5,627 nt of DNA, taken from Candidatus Omnitrophota bacterium (GTDB taxonomy: Bacteria > Omnitrophota > Gorgyraeia > Gygaellales > Profunditerraquicolaceae). The DNA lies in assembly GCA_020062065.1 (NCBI GenBank), contig JAGUWZ010000074.1:1-5627 (forward strand), written 5' to 3'. The translations under genes were made by a program, and so were the position numbers. The notes beneath the pieces were generated by a model. The model had not been told where the DNA came from. It did not search any database and saw only the letters and a list, made by a program, of their open reading frames with translations. Of this stretch, positions 1-5,464 are shown one piece after another (the first letter of the stretch is position 1; each line of letters begins with the position of its first letter).

Positions 1-87
1 CACCTACCTAGATTTCGTCTACCTGAACCGTGTTAGAAAGACAGTCCCACCCCGGACGTACCATTGCACACTGGATTTTGTGCAATT
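1..87. other. Intergenic DNA with short inverted repeats, no gene
   Basis: No convincing coding sequence is visible. One plus-strand frame stays open from base 2 to a stop at 98-100, but it has no start, no recognisable protein and runs into the phased GCG tract. Two small dyads are present. GTCC (44-47) pairs with GGAC (54-57) around a C-rich loop. TTGCACA (64-70) is the exact reverse complement of TGTGCAA (79-85) across 8 bases. Neither is followed by a T-run, so they do not look like terminators. The stretch could be an operator region, the edge of a dispersed repeat, or a remnant of a mobile-element end. Confidence 0.5.
64..85. repeat. 7-bp inverted repeat TTGCACA-N8-TGTGCAA
   Basis: The arms are perfect reverse complements with an 8-base spacer (71-78), giving a 22-bp dyad of the size often bound by dimeric repressors. 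It lies about 140 bp upstream of the -35 box of the HTH/smc promoter, which is far for a simple operator. It may instead belong to a gene outside the window or to a dispersed hairpin element. No T-tract follows on either strand. Confidence 0.4.
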
Positions 88-143
88 ACGCGAATATTAG
101 CGAAAATTCGCGTTTGATTAGCGTATATTGGCGTCTTTTAGCA
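88..143. repeat. Helically phased GCG tract
   Basis: GCG triplets have their middle bases at 91, 101, 111, 122 and 132, with a degenerate GCA at 142. The steps are 10, 10, 11, 10 and 10, close to one DNA helical turn. The spacers are A/T-rich and mostly resemble ATTA or AATT. ACGCGAAT (88-95) and ATTCGCGT (106-113) are exact reverse complements, so part of the tract is palindromic. No reading frame accounts for it. The same phasing recurs at 5173-5263 with different boxes, which suggests a shared principle such as a protein reading one face of the helix. Confidence 0.6.
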
Positions 144-173
144 TAGTCTTCATATTATCATACATTTAAGAGG

Positions 174-198
174 TAGATATATTTTATTTTCATATCTA
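174..198. promoter_or_regulatory. AT-rich palindrome upstream of the promoter
   Basis: TAGATAT (174-180) is an exact reverse complement of ATATCTA (192-198) across 11 A/T-rich bases. The dyad centre is at 186, about 37 bp upstream of the -35 box and about 72 bp upstream of the predicted transcription start. That is a plausible activator or repressor position. Chance palindromes are common in AT-rich DNA, so this is a weak call. Confidence 0.3.
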
Positions 199-222
199 TG
201 TTAAAATATGTAAAGATTTTCC

Positions 223-251
223 TTGACAAAACCTAATTCTTTGTTTATAAT
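223..251 (+). promoter_or_regulatory. Consensus sigma70-type promoter for HTH gene and smc
   Basis: TTGACA (223-228) and TATAAT (246-251) both match the housekeeping consensus perfectly and are separated by the optimal 17 bases. The DNA just upstream is A/T-rich, as in UP elements. Transcription should begin near 257-259, giving a leader of about 48 nt before the HTH start codon at 306. No other strong promoter is visible before smc, so this one probably drives both genes. So strong a core promoter suggests either high expression or tight control by a repressor. Confidence 0.85.
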
Positions 252-263
252 TGAGTTATATGG

Positions 264-300
264 CTTTGGCCAAAAGCATGGACTTTGGCTAATCCAAGGA
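264..300 (+). promoter_or_regulatory. Candidate translational switch in the HTH leader
   Basis: Two alternative RNA hairpins share the same bases. In the first, TTGGCCAAA (266-274) pairs with TTTGGCTAA (284-292) as nine pairs including one G-U, with a 9-nt loop, leaving the ribosome binding site at 296-300 free. In the second, CTTTGG (283-288) pairs with CCAAGG (294-299) over a 5-nt loop and buries the ribosome binding site. CTTTGGC is present twice (264-270 and 283-289), so the upstream copy could also pair with CCAAGG. A four-codon frame (ATG at 278, stop at 290-292) sits inside the first hairpin but has no clear ribosome binding site. A switch function is inferred from pairing only. Confidence 0.35.
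296..300 (+). promoter_or_regulatory. Ribosome binding site deciding the HTH start
   Basis: AAGGA lies 5 bases before the ATG at 306. This favours that ATG over an in-frame TTG at 285, which has no Shine-Dalgarno sequence before it and lies inside a predicted leader hairpin. Confidence 0.65.
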
Positions 301-305
301 AAACT

Positions 306-482
306 ATGGTTGTGACTGAATTGATGACAATTGACGACTTAGCTGCATATCTGAAGGTAAGCCGCAGAACTATTTATGAGTGGCTTAAGCAAAACAAAAT
401 TCCCGCGCTTAAGCTTGTCGGACAATGGCGTTTTAAAAAGGACAAAATTGATGAATGGATGGAACAGCATAGCCAAACATAA
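306..482 (+). CDS. Small excisionase/MerR-type helix-turn-helix DNA-binding protein
   Basis: This 58-residue protein consists almost entirely of one winged helix-turn-helix domain of the excisionase-like (HTH_17) type. Helix 1 is around residues 8-16 (TIDDLAAYL) and the recognition helix around 21-29 (RTIYEWLKQ). The wing motif P33-A34 to G39-Q40-W41-R42-F43 is typical of the family, and a last helix covers about 45-54. Family members are small DNA-binding proteins that act as recombination directionality factors, regulators or DNA architectural proteins. No integrase, phage gene or att site is visible nearby, so a chromosomal regulator is more likely than a true Xis. ATG 306 is chosen because AAGGA precedes it; a TTG at 285 would add seven residues. 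The gene sits 73 bp upstream of smc on the same strand and probably shares its promoter. Autoregulation or a link to SMC is inference. Confidence 0.85.
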   Translation: MVVTELMTIDDLAAYLKVSRRTIYEWLKQNKIPALKLVGQWRFKKDKIDEWMEQHSQT

Positions 483-498
483 CAGGTCAAATGAAGCC

Positions 499-534
499 CA
501 GACTTACGTTCGCTGTCGCTCCGTAAATTGTCTG
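499..534 (+). repeat. Intercistronic hairpin, copy 1 of a dispersed element
   Basis: CAGAC (499-503) pairs with GTCTG (530-534) and TTACG (504-508) pairs with CGTAA (522-526), leaving a 3-nt bulge (527-529). The 13-nt loop is TTCGCTGTCGCTC (509-521), with two CGCT boxes 6 nt apart. It fills most of the gap between the HTH gene and smc. No T-run follows, so it is a poor intrinsic terminator. It might affect mRNA stability or the HTH:SMC expression ratio. A second copy with a related loop and covarying stem is at 5382-5430. Confidence 0.6.
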
Positions 535-540
535 CTCATT

Positions 541-548
541 AAAGGAGG
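541..548 (+). promoter_or_regulatory. Strong ribosome binding site of smc
   Basis: AAAGGAGG is close to a full Shine-Dalgarno consensus and sits 7 bases before the ATG at 556. It fixes the smc start and indicates that smc is translated independently of the HTH gene. Confidence 0.85.
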
Positions 549-555
549 CGGATAA

Positions 556-3500
556 ATGTATTTTAAAAAATTGGAGATAGTGGGTTTTAAATCTTTTATG
601 GACAAGACAGTTCTCAATTTTGAGCCCGGCATTACTGCTATTGTCGGTCCCAATGGCTGTGGGAAATCCAATATCTTTGATAGTATTCGTTGGGTCTTGG
701 GAGAACAATCAGCAAAAGCTCTGCGTGGTTCTCAAATGGAAGACGTTATCTTTAATGGAACGGATACAAAACAATCTTTAGGTATGGCTGAGGTAACCCT
801 GACGTTTGATAACGAAAAGAAGCATTTTTCCGTTGACCACGATGAAGTGATAATTAACCGCAGAATCTTTCGCTCCGGCGAAAGCGAGTATTTACTCAAT
901 AAAACGCAAGTTCGGCTTAAAGATATTCAGGATTTACTCATAGGAACAGGTATAGGTGCAGAAAGCTATTCCATCGTGGCCCAGGGTAAAATCGAACTTG
1001 TTTTAAGTTCCAGACCCGAAGACAGACGCCAGATATTTGATGAGGCATCTGGTATCACTAAATACAAGTCCCAGAAAAAAGAGGCGCTAAGAAAATTAGA
1101 AGAAACCGAACAGAACCTTTTGAGGATAAATGATATCATTAGCGAGGTAAAACGTTCGATAGGATATCTGGAGCGTCAAGCAAATAAGGCGCGCAAATAC
1201 CAGTCTACATTCGAAGAATTAAAAAGAAAGGAGCTGAATTTAGCAACGTTACAGAGAAATAATTTGGCGCAGCAAAGGTTTGAGACTTCAAAGCAGATGG
1301 AAGCGTTAAAGAACCAGGAGGAAATGCTACAATTTGAAATTAAGGAAGAAGAAAAGCGAATTGCTGAACGTAATAATGAACTAAAAAACCTGGAAGGAAA
1401 TCTGGCCGAGTTAAAGAATGTAATAAGTAGTTTAGAGAATCTTATTCAGAGGAATATTCAAAACATAAATTTTAACCGAGAGAGGATAGAAGAATTAGAG
1501 AAGACGCGGATTTTTATGGAAACACAGCTCGCACAGGCAAAAGAAAGACTAAAGAGCGATGAGGAAAAGTTGAATAGACAAAGACAGGAGCGTCTTGGCT
1601 TAGAAAAGAGTTTACAAGATAAGTCTCTGGCATTAAAAGACAAACAGACGCAGTTGGAGGAGATTGTTTCTTCCATTAAGCTATCGCTTGAGAATATAGC
1701 CCAGGCAAAAAAAGATATATTAGAACTTGCCACAAAAACCAGCCATGTAAAAAATGAGTTGACCGAAATTAACTCAAAACAGCAGGTAAATCTTGCCCGC
1801 AAGAAAAGGCTGGAGCTTGAAAAAGCCAAGGTAGCCGAAGAAAAGGCGCAGGTTGAAGAGAATCTAAAGACATTGCGCAACGATTTAGAGCAATTGGAGA
1901 AAGAATACGAGCAACTAAATCTTAGGATTTCCAGTGTAAAACAAGAATTAGACACTGAGATTAAAAGATTAAGCCAGTTAAATCAGGATGTTGAGGGTTT
2001 GGAAAGACAAAAATTATCTCTTGTTTCTCAAAAGGAATTCCTCCAGAATCTTAAAAACCGATATGATGACATTGACGAATCAATGAATGCGCTGATTTAT
2101 TTAGATAAACTGCCTGAAGAGAAAATAACCGGATTGCTAGTGAAGATACAGGATGACCCCTCGGGAGAAAATAGAAAGAAAAACTCCCCAAGGCCTCAAT
2201 TAAACGATGAGAATAATACTCCCCTAAACTTAAATTTTAAATTGTCGGGCGAGGCAAAGCCCATTGACCTGGATGCGCAAAGGGTAAACGAAAAAATAAA
2301 CCAACTCGAAGAAAAAATAGCGGTTTTAAAAAACAACAAGGTATCTTTAGAAAATCATATCCAGGAATTAAATGCAACTCTCCAGAACCTTACTTCAAAA
2401 GAACAAGAGCAGCAAATAGCCTGGGCAAATAAGAGAACCGTGGCTAATAGTGTCTTGGAACAGTTCAATAAAATCAAAGAAGAAGAGGACATCGTTGTTC
2501 TGGAATTATCTGATCTTGGGAATGAACTTGATAATCTGGAAGCAAAGTTAAGCTCGATTAAGGCGCATTTATCTGAATTAGAAGAAGAGAATAAAACCCT
2601 GGATAATTCTATTCATAGCGAAGAAGAAAAGATCAATTTAAACTCTAAAATTAAAGAAGAAGTGCTGGTGGTAATCGCTCAAGTAAAAACAGAGATAGAA
2701 AACCTGAATAGAAGTTTGATTTCCGAAGAAATAACTTTTAAAGCCCTGGAAGAAACAAGGCGCAAGGAAGAGGAGAATATTCTCAATCAGGAAGCCAAGA
2801 TAAAAGAAACCCAGGAAACAAAAGAGGCGCTGGAGGAGGAAATAGAGGAGCTGGAAGAAAAAATCATCATTTCCCGGAATGATATAGAATCACATAATAA
2901 TTCTCTCTTTAAGGAAGAAAAAAGATGCCAGGAGCTTTCAGGTGGCTCAAACGCTATAGTGGAAAAGATAGATGAAAAAGAACAAAAGCTGGTTGTCCTA
3001 AAGGATAAGTTGTACGAATTGCTCATCGCGCAAAAGGACATTGATTTCAAATATCAGAGTATAAAGGATAAGTTGTTTTCAACCTACAAAATTGACCTTG
3101 ATGCCCAGATAAAGAAATCACCAATAGAAGCGGCAGAGATTTCAATTCTTAGACAGGAATCAAAAGAAACAGATATTAGAGATTCCTCGGAGCAGAATTT
3201 AGTTGCGGATAGTTTATCTCTCGAATCTCTGGGAGCGGCTGACTCTATTAAGGGCGGCATTATTCAGGAAACTAATGAGAACAAACTCTGCGAGGAAATT
3301 CAGAGATTAAAGGAAAAAATTGATTCCTACGGCACAGTTAATCTGGTGGCAATTCAGGAGTATGATGAGTTAAAGAAACGCTATGACTTCTTAACTGCAC
3401 AGCAGAATGACCTGGTTGAGGCCAAGGAGTCTTTGCAGGAAGCAATCGGAAAAATCAACCGCACTACCAGAAAGATGTTTATGGAGACCTTTCAGATGGT

Positions 3501-3972
3501 GCGTGAAGAATTCCGGAATTATTTCCGCCTCTTGTTTAACGGTGGAGATGCGCAGATTTACTTAATTGACGAACATGACCCTTTGGAATCAGGGATTGAA
3601 ATTATCTGTCGGCCGCCAGGCAAAAAATTACAGAATGTGCTTTTGCTTTCCGGAGGAGAAAAGTCGCTTTCGGCAATTGCGCTAATCTTTGCCATATTCA
3701 AAGTCAAACCTACGCCGTTCTGCATATTGGATGAGATTGATGCGGCATTGGATGAATCAAATGTAGAACGTTTTGGCAGGCTTTTGCAAGAATTTGTGAA
3801 TATCTCTCAGTTCATTGTTATCACCCATAACAAACGAACTATTGCTAATGCAGATATAATCTACGGTATTACGATGCAGGAATCCGGCGTATCCAAGATT
3901 GTATCAGTGAAATTTGCTAACGATAAACCGCTCACGCAAAAGAGCAAAGAACCAGAGCTGGTTGCCGTCTAA
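556..3972 (+). CDS. smc: Chromosome segregation ATPase SMC with an unusually short hinge region
   Basis: SMC dimers bridge and extrude DNA loops to compact and separate chromosomes, usually with ScpA and ScpB, which are not in this window. The protein has 1138 residues (bacterial SMC is usually about 1150-1200). The N-terminal head has Walker A GPNGCGKS at 31-38, R57 in the usual arginine-finger region and Q-loop Q143. Long Glu/Lys/Leu-rich coiled coils run about 170-500 and 576-855. The C-terminal head has GTVNL at 926-930, the ABC signature LSGGEKSL at 1031-1038, Walker B FCILDE at 1055-1060 with catalytic E1060, the D-loop after it, and H-loop H1091. The ATPase therefore looks intact. Oddities: the non-coiled centre (about 503-575) is only about 73 residues and lacks a recognisable canonical hinge, and a non-coiled insert lies at about 862-906 near the C head. 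Its ends are symmetrical about the centre, so this is not a simple truncation. Start chosen by the strong AAAGGAGG site. Confidence 0.97.
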   Translation: MYFKKLEIVGFKSFMDKTVLNFEPGITAIVGPNGCGKSNIFDSIRWVLGEQSAKALRGSQMEDVIFNGTDTKQSLGMAEVTLTFDNEKKHFSVDHDEVIINRRIFRSGESEYLLNKTQVRLKDIQDLLIGTGIGAESYSIVAQGKIELVLSSRPEDRRQIFDEASGITKYKSQKKEALRKLEETEQNLLRINDIISEVKRSIGYLERQANKARKYQSTFEELKRKELNLATLQRNNLAQQRFETSKQMEALKNQEEMLQFEIKEEEKRIAERNNELKNLEGNLAELKNVISSLENLIQRNIQNINFNRERIEELEKTRIFMETQLAQAKERLKSDEEKLNRQRQERLGLEKSLQDKSLALKDKQTQLEEIVSSIKLSLENIAQAKKDILELATKTSHVKNELTEINSKQQVNLARKKRLELEKAKVAEEKAQVEENLKTLRNDLEQLEKEYEQLNLRISSVKQELDTEIKRLSQLNQDVEGLERQKLSLVSQKEFLQNLKNRYDDIDESMNALIYLDKLPEEKITGLLVKIQDDPSGENRKKNSPRPQLNDENNTPLNLNFKLSGEAKPIDLDAQRVNEKINQLEEKIAVLKNNKVSLENHIQELNATLQNLTSKEQEQQIAWANKRTVANSVLEQFNKIKEEEDIVVLELSDLGNELDNLEAKLSSIKAHLSELEEENKTLDNSIHSEEEKINLNSKIKEEVLVVIAQVKTEIENLNRSLISEEITFKALEETRRKEEENILNQEAKIKETQETKEALEEEIEELEEKIIISRNDIESHNNSLFKEEKRCQELSGGSNAIVEKIDEKEQKLVVLKDKLYELLIAQKDIDFKYQSIKDKLFSTYKIDLDAQIKKSPIEAAEISILRQESKETDIRDSSEQNLVADSLSLESLGAADSIKGGIIQETNENKLCEEIQRLKEKIDSYGTVNLVAIQEYDELKKRYDFLTAQQNDLVEAKESLQEAIGKINRTTRKMFMETFQMVREEFRNYFRLLFNGGDAQIYLIDEHDPLESGIEIICRPPGKKLQNVLLLSGGEKSLSAIALIFAIFKVKPTPFCILDEIDAALDESNVERFGRLLQEFVNISQFIVITHNKRTIANADIIYGITMQESGVSKIVSVKFANDKPLTQKSKEPELVAV

Positions 3973-5136
3973 TTATCCGCAGGTATTATTCTTACCTTTA
4001 GCTTTTGCCTCGTAGAGCGCCTTATCGGCGTAGGATAGGAGTTGGGAAGAGGTAGTGCCGTCTTTGGGGTAAGAAGTTAAACCTAGGCTGGCAGTAAGAA
4101 CTTTCTTGGGCAGAATTTCTTGATGTACGAATGGATGTTTTGCGATGTTTTCCCGCAGTCTTTCCGCAATTAAATACGCTTCATTTTTATCCGTGTAGGG
4201 TAAAATAATGGCAAACTCTTCGCCTCCGTAACGACAGACATAATCCATCTTTCTGGATTGATTTTTGAGCAATGTAGCAAGCTCTTTTAGTATATTATCT
4301 CCTGATTGATGTCCGAGGGAATCATTATAAATTTTAAAATCATCCAGGTCGAGCATTATAAGGCTCAAGTTGGTTAAAGTAGCTTTTGCCTTTTCCAATT
4401 CCACTCCCAGTAAGTACTGAAAATAACCATGGTTCCAGAGGTTGGTTAAGGAATCGAGGTGTGCCCGGATAACTGTTTTTTCGTAAAGTTGTGAATTCTC
4501 TATGGCCAGTCCTGCCTGGTTTGCCAACATAATCAGCATACGCAGGTCATCTTTAGTAATAGGCTTTTTGGTAATGAAGTTATCAGCCAGAATAATTCCG
4601 TTTACCTTATCTTTTGCTTTTAGAGGAACTACCACCAGTTCGTCAGTCTTCAAGAGATGGATAATTTGATCGTGGTTGTAATTTTGTATGGTTTCCTTAG
4701 TCAGATGTAACGGCATGCCCTCTAATACGCATAAAGCAAGTAAACTGTTTTTTTGTTCTCGCAGGGAAATTTTGATGTGTTGAATCTGTTGATTAAAGCC
4801 TGATTCGCGGACACTGCCAGAAGTTTTGTAGGCATTAATCATATCATCTAAGTCCATTTTTTCCTGCTCGACGTACTTCCAGATACGATTAGCTTCTTCG
4901 CCATTTTCCGGTCCGATAGCCATTTTCCCCTCAATGAGATTATCCTTCTCATTTACCAAGAAAAGCATTGCCCGATTAAATCCTAGTCCGATATGCGCGC
5001 TGACCCCGGTAAGGATGATATACAAGATTTCATCCAGCTTCAGGGTAGTACGCATGGCGTTAGAGACTTCATAGAGTATAGCTAGTTCTGATTTAGTTCG
5101 TTCAAGCTCTTGCTTGATTTTATTTAGTTCTTCCAT
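3973..5136 (-). CDS. GAF-GGDEF diguanylate cyclase
   Basis: This 387-residue protein should make c-di-GMP from two GTP in the cytoplasm; no signal peptide or membrane segment is seen. Residues 1-25 form a short coiled coil. A GAF-type sensor domain spans about 30-215, longer than usual because of a helical stretch at about 80-160. The GGDEF domain spans about 222-385. Key residues are intact: D228-S-L-T near its start, metal-binding D263 in LDLDDF, N271-D272, the GGEEF active motif at 304-308, and an RxxD product-inhibition site (R295, D298). It should therefore be active and feedback-inhibited. The GAF ligand is unknown. The ATG at 5136 keeps the coiled coil but has no good ribosome binding site; M28 is an alternative with none either. 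Its stop directly abuts the smc stop. The likely promoter is at 5436-5464. Confidence 0.93.
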   Translation of the reverse strand: MEELNKIKQELERTKSELAILYEVSNAMRTTLKLDEILYIILTGVSAHIGLGFNRAMLFLVNEKDNLIEGKMAIGPENGEEANRIWKYVEQEKMDLDDMINAYKTSGSVRESGFNQQIQHIKISLREQKNSLLALCVLEGMPLHLTKETIQNYNHDQIIHLLKTDELVVVPLKAKDKVNGIILADNFITKKPITKDDLRMLIMLANQAGLAIENSQLYEKTVIRAHLDSLTNLWNHGYFQYLLGVELEKAKATLTNLSLIMLDLDDFKIYNDSLGHQSGDNILKELATLLKNQSRKMDYVCRYGGEEFAIILPYTDKNEAYLIAERLRENIAKHPFVHQEILPKKVLTASLGLTSYPKDGTTSSQLLSYADKALYEAKAKGKNNTCG

Positions 5137-5172
5137 ATTAACAAGTTAGCCAATTTAAGAACTACCTTTTTG

Positions 5173-5263
5173 AACGCAGATACACGCAGATTGCACGCGG
5201 ATATACGCAGATGAAAAAAATTTATCTGCGACTATCCGCGTTGGATTTGCGAAAATCTGCGTT
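5173..5263. repeat. Phased palindrome of eight CGC(A/G)GAT-type boxes
   Basis: Four boxes on the left (CGCAGAT at 5175, 5185 and 5206; CGCGGAT at 5196) face four inverted boxes on the right (ATCTGCG at 5224 and 5255, ATCCGCG at 5234, ATTTGCG at 5245). All pairs are exactly symmetric about base 5218. The 3-4 base spacers between boxes mostly do not pair. Box centres step by 10, 11, 10, 22, 10, 11 and 10, that is 84 bp for 8 helical turns. The centre is an A7T3 tract. It lies 36 bp upstream of the cyclase start, in its probable leader. It could be a multi-site protein target, a cruciform or RNA hairpin, or a dispersed repeat. From memory, similar tracts occur in genomes of uncultured bacteria. 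Confidence 0.85.
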
Positions 5264-5381
5264 AATAAAATGAGCCAACTACCCAGCGCTTATTTCTCTA
5301 GTTTCAACTTGATAGCCTGAAATTAGTGCCGGGTTGTTTAGGCGAATTTCCCCATGGTTTTAAAATAGGTGCGGGATAGGC
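5264..5381. other. Intergenic DNA with weak dyads only
   Basis: No gene is visible on either strand. A weak stem can form between GCCTGAA (5315-5321) and TTTAGGC (5337-5343) with one G-T pair and a 15-base loop. TAGCCT (5313-5318) could instead pair with AGGCTA (5378-5383). If the minus-strand promoter at 5436-5464 is real, this stretch is part of an approximately 290-nt cyclase leader. I see no known riboswitch core. Confidence 0.4.
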
Positions 5382-5430
5382 TAAACTAACAAACTTATGT
5401 GTTCGCTTACGCTCCATAAGTTTGGGTTTA
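5382..5430. repeat. Hairpin, copy 2 of the dispersed element
   Basis: CAAACTTATG (5390-5399) pairs perfectly with CATAAGTTTG (5415-5424), and TAAAC (5382-5386) pairs with GTTTA (5426-5430) outside a small internal loop. The 15-nt loop (5400-5414) contains TTCGCTTACGCTC, matching the copy-1 loop pattern TTCGCT-NN-CGCTC. Relative to copy 1, one stem pair is changed from C-G to T-A on both sides, which preserves pairing. Both copies have the CGCT boxes on the plus strand. On the minus strand it would form the extreme 5' end of the predicted cyclase transcript. Confidence 0.65.
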
Positions 5431-5435
5431 ACTTA

Positions 5436-5464
5436 AATTTAACACAATTTAACGATATTGTCAA
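5436..5464 (-). promoter_or_regulatory. Candidate promoter for the diguanylate cyclase gene
   Basis: Read on the minus strand, TTGACA (5464-5459) is a perfect -35 box, followed after 17 bases by TAAATT (5441-5436), a 4-of-6 match to the -10 box preceded by TGT, as in extended -10 promoters. Transcription would begin near 5429, at the edge of hairpin copy 2, and run about 290 nt before the cyclase ATG at 5136. The long leader would include both the hairpin and the phased palindrome. No better promoter is visible closer to the gene. Confidence 0.5.

Noticed and set aside
2..100. Open plus-strand frame at the left edge as a partial gene
   Set aside because: Only 32 codons, no recognisable protein, and it ends within the phased GCG tract.
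285..305. TTG at 285 as start of the HTH gene
   Set aside because: It has no ribosome binding site and sits in a predicted leader hairpin. ATG 306 has AAGGA at suitable spacing and the HTH domain starts only after it.
487..708. Minus-strand open frame across the smc start
   Set aside because: It overlaps the smc Walker A region and the intercistronic hairpin, and the peptide matches no family I know.
868..888. Small TTTCGC/GCGAAA hairpin
   Set aside because: It lies in the conserved SMC segment FRSGESEY, so protein coding explains it.
1458..1955. Minus-strand open frame of 165 codons inside smc
   Set aside because: Its Ser/Phe/Leu/Cys-rich product is the expected antisense reading of Glu/Lys/Leu-rich coiled coil.
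2163..2188. GGGAG/CTCCC dyad in the smc hinge insert
   Set aside because: A 5-bp stem with a 16-base loop within coding DNA is expected by chance.
2787..3050. Minus-strand open frame of 87 codons inside smc
   Set aside because: Serine-rich antisense shadow of the second coiled coil, with no sign of its own control region.
3981..3997. AGGTA/TACCT stem as a shared terminator of smc and the cyclase
   Set aside because: Only 5 pairs, A/T-rich, no G/C-rich stem or strong T-run, and it lies in the cyclase coding end.
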